Shown here: positions 14,315-28,372 of the stretch, one piece after another
How positions within the stretch are numbered: the stretch's first letter is position 1
Layout: the number at the start of each line of letters is the position of its first letter
From: Chelydra serpentina
Lineage: Eukaryota; Chordata; Testudines; Chelydridae
DNA length: 64,000 nt
Assembly: GCA_037349315.1 (NCBI GenBank)
Contig: JBAIAC010000007.1
Location: 1,240,001 to 1,304,000 of the forward strand
Direction of reading: 5' to 3'
Notes under the pieces: model-generated
The model's input: the letters and a program-made list of their open reading frames with translations, nothing else
Database searches by the model: none
What the model was told of the DNA's origin: nothing
Made by a program: the position numbers and the translations under genes

Positions 14315-14764
14315 GTGGAGAACCAGATGGTGGAGAAACGGAGCTCATATTGGAGGGCCTGGGCGGCCCATCTGGCCGAGCGGCAGACGGGGTTGCTCTG
14401 GCTGCTGCGGCAGTGGGCACCTAGACCCTATGAGAGGCCAGGCGCCGGAGGCAAGAGACCAGCGCCTGGACACACAGACTGTTTCGCCTGTGGGCGACTG
14501 GGACACTTGCGAAGGGAGTGCCCTCGGGGGACTCGCAGGGCCCAGGCCCGCCCGGAGGTGGCTAAGGGAAGTCACTGGCTATGCTTCCTCTGCCACAAAG
14601 GGGGCCAGAGCGAGAGGCCTTGCCCCCAGAGAAGGAGGGCGAGGCCAGAGGATCGGGCCGGGTCCGAGACTGCCCTGAAGGAGGGGGTGGTGACGACCAG
14701 GGCCCTCGGCAGTGGCTTGCCTGGGGCAGAGAGGTCCCAGATAAACCCGGGAAACCCACACTAG
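14315..14764 (+). pseudogene. gag nucleocapsid (CCHC zinc-knuckle) remnant
   Basis: The frame encodes about 150 residues, basic and proline/arginine-rich. One canonical CCHC knuckle is present at 14480-14521 (C-FA-C-GRLG-H-LRRE-C, CX2CX4HX4C). A second knuckle at 14582-14623 has the same spacing but Gln in place of His (C-FL-C-HKGG-Q-SERP-C). Nucleocapsid knuckles bind the packaging signal of retroelement RNA. Matrix and capsid sections of gag are not recognisable upstream, and nothing of pol follows. This is either a decayed gag end or a reduced protein retained by a non-autonomous element; the annotated start is only the first ATG of the frame. Confidence 0.75.
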
Positions 14765-14992
14765 GGCCAGGAGGGCTACGGTGGGAACCCAAACCGAGGG
14801 GGGAACCCACGTAGGACCGGAGAGGTCTACGGTGGGAACCCCGACCCTAGAAGAGGGAAGCAGGTGGCTCCAAACAATGGAGGGCCTGTGGCATGAGAGG
14901 GATTCCTTGCGAGCCCAGCTGCGAGCTATGCTGGGGCGCTAGGGACAATTTCCCCCCCCCCCACGGTGGAGGGGATCTTGAGGTGGGGGGGG

Positions 14993-15661
14993 CGTAGCGG
15001 GGGGGCACCCCGCTCGGGCCCTGAGGGGCTTGAAACAGCCCTGGGAGAGGGCTGAGGCTGAAAGCTGGGTTGACTGGCAAAGCAGCCACGGCTGTGGCCA
15101 GTTAATCAGGGCCTAGCTGGCCCTTATAAGAGGGCAGTGGGCCTGGAGCAAACAGTCTCCCTTGGCTTGTAGAGGGAGAAGGGCTTGGCTGCAGGTACCT
15201 AGGGTAGAGCAGGGCTGGGGAAGGCCAGAGGAGCTGGGGAGCTCCGGCCTGAGAAAACCCCAGGCTGTGGCCTAGGGTTAGGCCCATCTAGGTACTGGGG
15301 TTGCGGGGGCAACCCACGGGTAGGCAGAGGCAGCAGGTCCAAACCCCCTTTGCCTGTGATGAGTGGCTTATACTGCAGTCTGCCCCAGGGTGCGGGGGCT
15401 AGCTGGTGACTGGCAGTAGCCTACGGCTGAGGTGAGGTGGGGATAGTGGGTTGGGGGTTCCCCTGGGGAGGGGAGACCCAGATCTGTGGGGTATTGCTAG
15501 GGAGCAACACCCTAGTTAAAGGGCACCGGGTCCTGGGAGGGGCATGGGCCAGAGTGGTCAGATGGATCACCGGCCTGCAGAGGGCGCTCCAGAGGCTGGT
15601 GAGCTAATTCCCTGGAACAACCAGCAGGAGGGACCGCAGGGGTGAGTGCGACCCTGTCACA
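14993..15661 (+). repeat. 3' LTR
   Basis: The 669-bp repeat is aligned to the first LTR from CGTAGCGGGG to CCCTGTCACA. Its first base is C where the 5' LTR has T, so the TG start is mutated; the CA end is intact. Confidence 0.87.
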
Positions 15662-15666
15662 TCGAT
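15662..15666 (+). repeat. 3' target-site duplication TCGAT of LTR element
   Basis: This is the exact copy of the 5-bp sequence before the 5' LTR. Confidence 0.85.
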
Positions 15667-18600
15667 ACACTGCGACTTGGATACAGTAAACCGGACAGGC
15701 AGAACATCACTTTTTTGACAATACACAGAGCAACAGAATTTCATAAATCACTATCCATGTTTCATAGGTGATTTTTTTCTCTCCTGTGGTCTTTTGTGCA
15801 TTTAATGTCGTTCAAACGTGAACTGACGTATCCAGAACACATATTCTCACCCAAGTAAACACTGCTTGAAAATAAAACAGATTTATTCATTGATTTACTG
15901 AGTCTTTTCACATGCTAGCTCACTTACTTGTTTTATAACTCAATATAAAGGGTTCCATACCTGCCACCAGTTTTTTAATGTCAACTGTTGTCATTCCAAA
16001 TGAAAGGCGTGCAAGAAAGAAACAGGAAGTAAAATTGGCATTTATTAAAATAAAGAATTCAGAAATATTTTTTTTGCTCACATACTTTTCCATGTACTGC
16101 ATGAATCTTTTTTTTTTTCCCCATGTCCTGAAATTTGTGTATAACACGGATTCACCGTGGGCCTGCATTGTAAATGAAGTGCACGTTAAACTACCCGGTG
16201 CACGAATCGTTTGGTGAATGTAGCTGAGTTGGGTCATCTTAAAAGGGTTTGCTTTTTCCAAAAAGAATTAAGGGGCCTGATTTTGCAAGCTGCGGAGCAC
16301 TTGCAATGCCAACAGAAATCACCAGGAAATGCAGGTTTTCAGCACCTGTAAAAATCAGACCCAAATTCCTGATTTAGCCAGGTCAGTGTCTAACTTTGAG
16401 TGCATGAATAGTCCAATTAGCTTCAATGGGACTAATCATGCACTTAAAGTCTGACACATGCTTAAGTACCTTAGTGAAGTGCGGTCCCAATGTATTTTAT
16501 TTTAAGGATAAGAGTTTGATGGGGAGTCCATTTCCACAGCCCAGCTTCAGGTTTCTCTTTAAAACCAACAAGCGGAAGAACTTAAAATTCCTTTAATACC
16601 AAACCAAAATGAGCATTCCTCGTTCAAATCACTGGGACGGAGTTTGAGAAACAGGCTGTAAAGTAGGAAACAGTCTTTGATTATAGTGAGCTGTTTATTT
16701 CCTTTGTCAAAAAAAGGCTTAACATAAAAATAAAAAAATGACCAACACAAAGTAAGAACCACTTAATTGTAATAAATATACTTGCCTAATTGAGAGTAAG
16801 GCGCTGACTGTGTCTCAAAATTGCATCCTATAAAGAGATACTATATTTCACACATCAAAGCTAAGACGTAACAACCAGTCTCACAAAAAATACTTGTAAA
16901 CATTTACAAAATTATCCATTTGATCCAATCACTCGAGGCCTGATTCATTAAAAGCCAAAGACCATGTTCAAGATTTTCAAACGTGACTAGTGATTTTGGG
17001 TACCCAACTTAGAGACTCCTTGAAGGGGTCTGATTTTCAGAAAGAACTGAACACGTGCCCTCTGACAATCAGGGCCCTTTAGAGTGTCTCAGGGTGGGAA
17101 CCTAAAAACCAAAAGTACCCAAAATCAGTAGACACTTTTGAAGATCCTGGCCTCTATTTTCATTAGAGTCCAATGGATTGTACTGGCCTCTGTAAAAGAG
17201 CCTCTAGAAGCAAAAAGTAAACGTTTTCCCCATTCAGTAAATCTCCTTATGCGTTGCATGTTCAAAAATACTGTCCACTACTTCCTTTGGGGAGAGAAAT
17301 CATAACAAGATGGGTAGACAGCATCTGACTTAGAGATAACCTTCGCCAGTAAAATGCAGAACATCTAGTTATTCTGCAAAAATCATTTGAAATCCACCCA
17401 AAATAAAAGAGCAAGTGGATTAAGGTTGACCGAGTACTTGATCACTTTTCACGTTAACGGAGGTGGGTTTTATGTAGCTACATAACTCTAGTTTAGCTAT
17501 TGCCGTATTTGAAGAGTAATCATGCTACAGTGCCTCTCAGAGAGAGCTAAGCGTCATTATCCGACATTACACTGAGCATGTACTGATGGCATTTGGTACT
17601 CATGAAAATGAGAGGCTGACCACAGAGCAGAGCCAGAGTGAGTGTGTGCAGGTTCTATGCAACCTCCTTCCATGGTTCCCGTGACATATCCTGGGGCGCC
17701 TATGTGCAGCCAGGAGATTGCTCTAACTGCTGGCTGCAGACAGCTCCAAAGGGCTGAAACGGGGGATTGAGTAGTGTAGGAGTTCTCCACCCATGTCCCC
17801 TTCTCCCCAGCTTCACTGATGGCTGGGGAGGACGTGGTGTAAAAAGCCTCCATACTGTCTGTGTGCGAACGGAGGTTTCTCCTTGCACTGGGGTAATCTG
17901 ACTAGGGTTATTTACGCCAACTCTATAGCCAGGTTCTGCCAGCATTGCAGGGCAGAGTGGCTGCACCACACCAGAGAATCGGGCCCAAATGTATCGAATT
18001 TGATAAAGAAGCTACTGCAGCTTCATAGCAATCCCATTTTGTTGGACTATTTCAGGGCTGGGACTGCTCCGGATGGGTCTGTGACGGGTTTCAATCTATT
18101 TGCATGCAAAAAATGGAGGCGTTTTCACTGTGCCAATGTTTTCCTCTAGAGCACATTCACACCGGTCCCTCCAGGCAGGGTACATCTTGTATATTTCTCA
18201 TGGTACCTCCTGCTGCACTTAACTCCGGCTGTGTACAATGATGCAGTGGTCGCTGAGGCCGTTTTAATGAATCGTGCCCTGTGCCCCCTTTCAAACGTTT
18301 TTTTTCCAAGGTTTCCGGGCTCTACCGTAATACAAATTACCCATCAGCAAGACAAACAAGAACAAAGTTGTTAGATGCGTTTGTAAAATTCCAACCCCGT
18401 CCCCCACTCCCACCCGCTTCCCAGACCTCAGCCTGCGATCCCGAAGAGACACATACAGGCATTGATCAAAGGCGTCACAATCCATCTCGGTACATTGGAC
18501 ACAAAGTCAAAACGCCCAATAACAAAACATAGTTCAAGCCAGCAGCGCACAGCAGTACAATGAAGAACATAAAAGCACAAAGAAAAAAAGGTTGCTGACA

Positions 18601-19077
18601 GGGGGTGGGGGCCCCTGTATGTTCTGGCAACTGTCATGCTGCAGCATTCCTCATTCCGAGTTGTGAGATGGAAACAAAATAAAAGGGACCCCACTCTCCC
18701 CTTGCGTAACCAGTTGGGGGTTACGCCACGGGAGTGACACTGGTTTAAACCCGGCACGACGGGAGAATGAGGCCCTGGGATCTTTAGAAATTAGAAATGT
18801 GCAAAAATTGGTCTCCATGATTACGAAATAGCACCAAAGAGATCAGCTATGCCTGCCGCTCCTTTGCTAGTCGCTGTTCACCGCAAGGCAAAGGCTGCAC
18901 TTTGCACAGCGAATCAGCCTAAATCCATGTCTCAAACCACTAAGGCAAGGAATATGGAGGCAGGCAGGGTACCTGGGGGGCTGTGCTTAGAACCAACTGT
19001 CCTGCACGCTACTCCGAATTTTAGTCATGTTCTTTCCTCCCCTCTGCAGAAAAAGAGGCTTTAAATATCAAAGGCCA
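15667..19077. other. Intron D-E sequence with small palindromic repeats
   Basis: No coding exon is recognised. Two short inverted-repeat elements are visible: one at about 16268-16371 bounded by GGGCCTGATTTTGCAAG and AAAAATCAGACCC, and one at about 16935-17156 whose arms share GATTTTGGGTACC / GTACCCAAAATC. Elsewhere the sequence is AT-rich and appears unique. Confidence 0.5.
16935..17156. repeat. Palindromic MITE-like element
   Basis: The left arm (GTGACTAGTGATTTTGGGTACC) is mirrored by the right arm (AGTACCCAAAATCAGTAGACAC). Similar wording recurs near 61110-61190 (GGTTTTCAAAGAACC, GAAAATCTCAGCTC), suggesting a dispersed family. Confidence 0.55.
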
Positions 19078-19346
19078 GATCTACACTAGGGGCGGGGGTC
19101 GATGTAAGGTACGCAACTTCAGCTACGTGACTAACGTAGCTGAAGTCGACGTACCTCTCTTGATTTGCGCCGTGAGGACGCCGCAATTTTGACTGCCGCC
19201 GCTCCCCCGTCGACTCCGCTTCCGCCTTACCGGAGTCGACAGCAGAGCGATCAGGGATCGATTTATCGCGTCTACACTAGCCGCAAAAAACCGATCCCTG
19301 AAAGATCGATTGCTACCCGCCGATTTGGTAGTGTAGACTAGCCCAG
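19078..19346. repeat. hAT-like MITE with GTCTACACTA-type ends
   Basis: The left end AGATCTACACTAGGGGC and the right end TTTGGTAGTGTAGACTAGCCC are inverted relatives. The interior is CpG-rich, unlike its surroundings, with internal palindromes such as CAGCTACGTGACTAACGTAGCTG. No clear target duplication is visible. Confidence 0.6.
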
Positions 19347-20718
19347 AGGGCCTGATTTTGCCAGGTGTTGAGCCCCCACAACTCAAAGTTAAGTCACTGG
19401 GAGCGGTAGATACTCAGCACCTTTAAAAATCAGACTCAACCGTCTTCAGATGAGAAGAATTATGGTTATGACCCACTCAGTGCCCTGCTTGCGTTTGTGT
19501 TTTTTAACATATCTTTTTTAAAAGATCTGTTGGGTCGAGGGTTAATCAAACAGCCTTAAGAAGAGTTGCAATGAACAAATCTTACAGCAGCAGCTGACTT
19601 TCCTGGAACCTTTCCGTATCTCCCCAGCATCCCCTCAGAGGCTCGTGCCGGTGCTATATTCGTAATTCCAGCCCGGCTCCTCCCTTGGTCATAATAGCTA
19701 TCGTATCAGGAAGTATGCACTGCACTGGGGCTTGCTAATCAATGTCGTTAAATGACAGCGACAATGGTATTATTGTTACATACACCACAAAGCTACATCA
19801 TCCAAAATCTCTTCACTTTGGAAGCAGGCCACTGACAAACAGAACAACTTATCCCCTTGCCATATGAATGTCATGGGAAAAAACAAAAAAACAAAACAAA
19901 CAAATACTTCGGAGACGCCCAAAAGCACAGATCAAGAGGAAATGCCAGACGTGCTGGGCTCACCGGCTGAATTCAGAGACTGCAAAGAAGAATGCAAGCT
20001 CAGCGGGTGGGACGAGGATCTTAGCTCAAAGTAGGATCTCCCCGAGAAGCTGGGTTGTAGATTAAGTGTGGAGGAGAAAGGACTCATTCTACGGAGCTGA
20101 AATCTTTCCAAAGGCACGGGAAATGGGAGGGTCTGTTCTTCTGACTCTGTGTCTAAATGTAAGATCAATGCAAAGCCCACATCAGAAACCTGCGGGCTGA
20201 CTCCGAACCGTTACCTGAGCCGAGACCCTTTAACATGCACGCGGACTGCACGCGGACACTTTAACATGCATAGGCTCAGTCTTGGCGGTGCTGCCGCGTG
20301 TGTGCTGAGCAGGAGGACACAGGAAGTTCTGGAGCACAGATATCACTCAATAATATCATATCATTGATGCTGTAACCAGTAAACATATTTGGGTCTTCAA
20401 AAACATCTCTGTGGAGCTGAAGACAAATCTGATCAGCTTTTCTTAGGCTAAATCCTATTTTTAGCAAATTCTGGAAGGCATCACAGTAACGTATCCCACC
20501 GAGGGAGATGCACATCTTACCATACCCAAGTATTTTAAGTGCTATCATATACTCTCTGGTCCATTATACTCATCGTAGTAAATGGCATGCTGTGCAGGTT
20601 TTCTGTTGGGCTGGTAACCTGTCAGTGCAGTTTTGCAAGGCTGATCTAAACTGTGTTACTAAAAGTGCCCTCGAAAACCCACCTCACCCAAAGGTGGCAC
20701 AGGATGGTGTGTTTAATA

Positions 20719-21047
20719 ACATCAGAAGGGCCATACTGGGTCAGACCAATGGTCCATCTAGCCCAGTATCCGGTCTTGCGACAGGGGCCAGTGCCAGGTT
20801 CTTCAGAGGGAATGAACAGAACAGGTAATCACCGAGTGAACCATTCCCCATTGTCCACTCCCAGCATCCCATCTTGGAGAACAGTCATTGTTGGACCTAC
20901 ACTCCATGAATTTATCTAGTTCTTTGTTGAACTCCACTATAGTTTTGGTTTTCACAACATCCCCTGGCGATGAGTTCCACAGGTTAACAGTTTCTGGCTA
21001 ACTCTTTGTATCTATCAACACACACCTGATCCTCTCAATAGGACTTT
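20719..21047 (-). mobile_element. CR1/L3-group LINE 3' end
   Basis: The plus strand reads AGAAGGGCCATACTGGGTCAG, AATGGTCCATCTAGCCCAGTA and further downstream TTTGTTGAACTCC and GAGTTCCACAGGTTAA. This is the reverse complement of a reptile-wide LINE 3' end distinct from the main CR1 subfamily. A shorter relative is at 28202. Confidence 0.75.
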
Positions 21048-23032
21048 TGTGAGGTGTTAACCCTGTGATCTGAGGGCCTGATCCAATGCCCACTGGAGCT
21101 GCTGGGAGTCCTCCCATTCACTTCGACGGGCAGCGGATCTGTCTCAGCGTGACTGCCGGCTACCACGCTGTATAGGTGAGATTTCATTGTCCCACCACGG
21201 CAATCCAAGTCCTTTGTGACCACCCTGCTCCTAAAGTGTGCGGTCATTATTCTGATGCCTGCCCCGATAGCCTTTCCGCACGTCTTAGGCAGGCAGCTGT
21301 GAGCATCCCTTGTCTGGTAATTCTGAAGGCTTGTGATACCCATGGGAAACCTAAGCTCCAACCCTTCTTCTAGTTTGCTTACCTTGCAGAGGACTTCACG
21401 GTAACCTGCTTCACCAGAACAGGCTCCATCATTCAGAGCCAGCACGCAGCAGCCTGTCCTAGCACAAAGCCTGCCGCGGTCATGGGTTCTTATGATGGGG
21501 CCTGGACGCAGCTCCTGCTTAGTCTCAATTCTTTGGAACCCAAAAGTGCTTGGCCGAATGAGAATAACGAGCTGATAGGAAAGGCAGAGGGATGCTGGGA
21601 GGTACCGGGAGGGAAGGAGGAGATGAGATCTGAGCATAAGGGTCTGCAGCATGTACATCTGCCTTAAAGGGTACTTGATCTTCTGTGTCTGCCAACCCTA
21701 CGACAGGGTAACAGATGTGAAGCTCTGGAGAAGGCTGCTAGAGACATCCCCTATCAACACCCGTACCGACTCCTCCTCTGGCACTCAGTGTCTGGATTAA
21801 ATTCTGCTCTCACACAGAGTCACGCTGTCACATTTCTCTTCACCCAGCTCTAAGGCTCCATCCCCAGCGATACTGAGTTCGACCGGGGAAGGCAGGTTGC
21901 CAGTCATTCCGGCTGTGTTCTAATCCTCACCTTCTGCACTGCTCGGTGAATCCGAGTTACCTCTTGCTCTGCCAGCCCTTTGCCCTCATGAAAAACGGCT
22001 GTTCGTGTGAGGGTCTGCTTGTGTCCTAATCAGAGCCGTAGATTTTACCAAGCAGTGTACTAGAACCAAGCAGTTCAGTAAGACCTCTCTTGGAAGCCAG
22101 TTTCACTGGCGCTCTAAAACCGCTATGAAATCACCCACTCTGGGCACCACAAAGATAAGAAAAGACAGACGAAAATAAATCAGGGGGCTGAACCTCCTCC
22201 AAGGATCTCCTCAGCAACCAATGACAGAATTAAGTCCGGCTAGTCCACATTTACAGAAACACTGCCCTGTAAACCTGCTAAGAGAGGGTGACATAAATTG
22301 TCATCCGAGACCAGACAGGAGACACGTCTGCTTGAACACCTCTTTCTAGGGCTACTCATACAATAACCCGCCACCAAGTTGGGGAGACGAAATGATCTCC
22401 AGCTGTCATGCAGCCGCAATTGCCTTCAGTTCCTTGCTAACAATAGCGGACAAACTGCCGCCATTTTTAGGTTGGATGGTTAAATACGGGGTATGTGGCT
22501 CTTCATCTCTGGGAAACAAAAAGGCTACTTGGAGAATGTTTTTTTCTCATCTTGTGGGACTATTTGCTTAAAATGGCTCTGTGCAATTAACATCCTCATA
22601 GCTAGGAGTCCATCCAGCCCAGCTGCCGGCATCTAGCATGACCCTTAAAAGAGCAAATTGTAATCTCTTAAAATGGACAACAAAATTGCCTTTAAGACAA
22701 CAGAGAGTATGTTTATCAGGATTGTCTGTCTGTCAGATTTATGAGGTCCCTACCACCTTGGGACTCCATTGCATGGGAACAGTCCCATTGGCTTCGAGGA
22801 GCATTCTCACGCACGTGCTTATAGCTAAGCAGGGGCTGAAGTACTGGGACGGATCGAGGCCTATGTCTACAGATGCCATGACTCTTGAGCTTATTACCCT
22901 TGCCCTGTTCATAGACACTTGAATCACTGTGGAACCTGCCTTGAAACTCAACATTTTTACTTTACAAAACACTCCCTGCCAATTTTCTGCGGCTTGGACC
23001 GGCCTATTCTTCATGCAGGGTGAAAGTGCCCT

Positions 23033-23290
23033 AAGAGATACTAACAGGTCTCAGAATAGCCGCCGTGTTAGTCTGTATCCGCAAAAAGAACAGGAGTACT
23101 TGTGGCACCTTAGAGACGAACACATTTATTTCAGCATAAGCTTTCGTGGGCAACAGTCCACTTCATCAGACGTGTTCCATTCTGTGCATCCAATGAAGTG
23201 GGCTGTAGCCCACGAAAGCTTATGCTGAAATAAATGTGTTAGTCTCTAAGGTGCCACAAGTACTCCTGTTCTTTTTTCAAAGAGATACTA
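23033..23290. mobile_element. Inverted-repeat retroelement fragment with 11-bp target duplication
   Basis: Two arms face each other: the left contains TGTGGCACCTTAGAGACGAAC and GCATAAGCTTTCGTGGG, and the right contains CCCACGAAAGCTTATGC and AGTCTCTAAGGTGCCACAAG. AAGAGATACTA flanks it at 23033-23043 and 23280-23290. The consensus is common in reptile genomes and I tentatively link it to Penelope-like elements, which often carry inverted terminal repeats; the family name is uncertain. Confidence 0.75.
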
Positions 23291-24926
23291 CTAGCACACT
23301 GCTGTCTCTGCCGCCCGGTGAGGTTTCCCCAGATCTTCCCCTCTGAGCCTCCTGCCCCACTTGCTCCCCACACTGTCTCCCTAGTTAAGAGACAAAACGT
23401 ATTTTACTGCTCTTGTGTTTACCGGTGGTGGTGGGAGCATAGCACATGAAGCCCCGTGGTTCCCTAGGGTCTATTTCAGTGTGCATTGAAGTCAACAGAA
23501 AGACTCCCCTTGGCTTCAGTGGATTTTGGATCAGGCCCTATATGCCAGAGCTGGAAATCAGTAATTAAACAAATCAACCAGACCTCCAAGTGCCTTCAGC
23601 TAAGCAGTTAGTAATGAGTTACTAACAAGAGACTAACAACAGTAACAGCACGGCCATGTTCTGAATGATCTTCTCTTTGCTCCTTCCCCTTCTTTTCTTC
23701 TCACTTCCCCTCCTACTAAAACGCTCCACAGTATTTTGCGGAGCAGAGTGGAAGGAAAAAGCACTCTGCTAAACCCAGTTCATGCAAATCTGCACTCAGA
23801 AGCCCAATTCTGCGGTATAGGCCAGAAATAATACCCCAACCAGTTGTCAGAGCAGCAGGGGTCTGTTTAATGACTCACTCAGCTACCCTAAAGCTGAATA
23901 CAGGCACAATTTATTTCTCTGTTTTGGGCCCAAAGAGCTCTGAGTGCCTTGGAGAGGAGAAAATGCTTTGGGACACATTTAGCTCTTTTTCTTTTTCATT
24001 GGAATAACAAAAAAGGAGCCATTCAGTAAAAAGACTCCAGTGAACAAAAGATCTGTTTCTGACAGCCTGTCTCCTGGCAAATGCTGGAAAGAGAGCTCCA
24101 AGGACAACCCCATTGTGCTGGGACCATTGTCTGATGGGCTCCTCTGTTATGTGGGGCCTGCACCATGTGGACAGGTGTGGACCTTGGATACCACAATGCA
24201 AATATCTACCCAGAGGAAACCCGAGTCACAGGAACGGAGAGGGGACTCCTGCACATTCCTGACCTGGGTTAGTTAAAGCCGTTTAACCCTGGGCACCCCA
24301 GTTGTTTTGGTGGACAAATTCCATTCCACGGGTTTGACTGTTTCATGTAACAAGGGTTTTCCCTTCGCTGTTGCTTTGGGAAGGAAGCTGAATATCAACA
24401 GCTGCTTATGAGATAAAAATGGGAGAGGAACGGGAGGCCCCGTTGTGTGTTGTAAAGGCCCAATCGAGCTCCCAGTGAAGTCACCGAGAGTCTCTCTCTT
24501 GACGGTAATAGGGGGCCTTGATGATCCGTGGTATGTTCTGCACTATTTTCTCTTTGCAAAACAACAACTACGGGTGGAAACTTCCAAAAGTGGCTAACTG
24601 AGTTAGGACCACAAATCCCACTGACTTTCACCTGGACTTGGGAAATCCCACCCTAATCGTGCAGTGCAAAGTCTGTAGCAACCTCAGAGTTAGAACCATT
24701 ACAGTTCCCATATCCATGGCAGCTGGGAGATGTTCACTGTTCCGTGTTTCTCCCCAGAAACACGGAACTCTGCAGTGCGCCGCCCCAGTGAGGTTTGGTT
24801 TTTAGCTTGGTTACATTTCCTTCTGCCTTCTCCTTGCCCAGCTAGAGGGAATTCTTTGGGTACAGATGCACAATTTTTACGCGCAGTATAAATATGGATT
24901 TAGCAAGGTGGAGGGAAGTGAGGTGC

Positions 24927-25360
24927 CTCTGAATTAAGTATCAGAGGGGGAGCCATGTTAGTCTGGATCTGAAAAAGTGGCAAAGAGTCCTGTGGCACCT
25001 TATAGACTAACAGAGGTATTGGAGCATAAGCTTTCGTGGGTGAATACCCACTTCTTCAGCTGTATGTAGTGGAAATTTCCAGAGGCAGATATAAATATGC
25101 AAGCAAGAATCAGGCTAGAGATAACGAGGTTAGTTCAATCAGGGAGGATGAGGCATTCTTCTAGCAGCTGAGGTGTTCATCCTTCCTGACTGAATTAATC
25201 TCGTTATCTCTAGCCTGATTCTTGCTTGCATATTTATACCTGCCTCTGGAAATTTCCACTACATGCATCTGAACAAGTGGGTATCCACCCACGAAAGCTT
25301 ATGCTCCAATACGTCTGTTAGTCTATAAGGTGCCACAGGACTCTTTGTCTCTGAATTGAG
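24927..25360. mobile_element. Inverted-repeat retroelement fragment with 12-bp target duplication
   Basis: This belongs to the same family as 23033-23290, with longer arms (about 180 bp each). The left arm holds GTGGCACCTTATAGACTAAC, GCATAAGCTTTCGTGGG and GAAATTTCCAGAGGCAG; the right arm carries their complements. CTCTGAATTAAG (24927-24938) and CTCTGAATTGAG (25349-25360) form an 11/12 target duplication. Confidence 0.75.
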
Positions 25361-27728
<2,368 letters not shown>

Positions 27729-28201
27729 CTAGTTAGCAAACAAAGAGCTGCATTAGGGTCTGAGGCACAGGCTCTGGATTGGGCAGCATGCAGTGTAGAC
27801 TTCCTAAGATTTGCTGTACAGTGTTTCCACAGCTTGCTCAAACACAGACATGCAAGTAATGCACCTTTGGGTCATGCTACACTGTCTGCCGCAGGGCAGG
27901 AGATGGATGAGATTCACCGGTGCTGTATAGCACTAAATCATGAAGTTTGGGTCAAGATAAAATGATCCTATGATCTGACACTGAAGCTCTGACAAACCTA
28001 CCAGGCAAAACCAGTTGCTATACAGTGAGGCCATTGCTGTTCATGTTGGACTAAATCCTGAAATCCTTCCTCAAGCAAAACTCCCAGAGAAGTCCAGGGG
28101 AGTTTTGCCTGAGCGAAGAAAGAAGTCCTGTAATCAAAAACTTGCATCTAGACTCTACTTCCTTGTAAGCTCAGGTGGCAGGACCAATATTTTACTGAAC
28201 G

Positions 28202-28372
28202 TACATAAGAAGGGCCATACTGGGTCAGACCAAAGGTCCACCTAGCCCAGTATCCTGTCTTCCGACAGTGGCCAATGCCAGGTGCCCCAGAGGAAATGAA
28301 CAGAAAAGGTAATCATCAAGTGATCCATCCCCCGTTGCCCATTCCCAGCGTCTGGCAAACAGAGGCTACTGA
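28202..28372 (-). mobile_element. CR1/L3-group LINE 3' end
   Basis: AGAAGGGCCATACTGGGTCAG, AGGTCCACCTAGCCCAGTATC and CAGTGGCCAATGCCAGGTGC match the family seen at 20719, in the same orientation. Confidence 0.78.

Larger units (their letters stand above)
13559..15661 (+). mobile_element. Short LTR retrotransposon, internal region reduced to a gag nucleocapsid remnant
   Basis: Two direct repeats of about 670 bp flank a 764-bp interior. The first begins TG and the copies end CA, and a perfect 5-bp duplication (TCGAT) flanks the whole. By eye the LTRs differ at under 20 positions, so roughly 97% identical. The interior encodes a zinc-knuckle protein piece but no protease, reverse transcriptase, RNase H or integrase; there is no room for them. 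A G-rich run (14981-14992) just before the second LTR could serve as polypurine tract. The sequence following the first LTR, AGTGGTGGAGAATGCGGGC, is the presumed primer site but I could not assign a tRNA. The 5-bp duplication and layout suit a gypsy-like or ERV-like parent. It lies in TRIM9 intron D-E, antisense to the gene. Confidence 0.88.

Noticed and set aside
14208..14678. Alternative-frame 156-residue protein in the LTR element
   Set aside because: It overlaps the frame that carries the canonical zinc knuckle; GC-rich sequence opens several frames at once.
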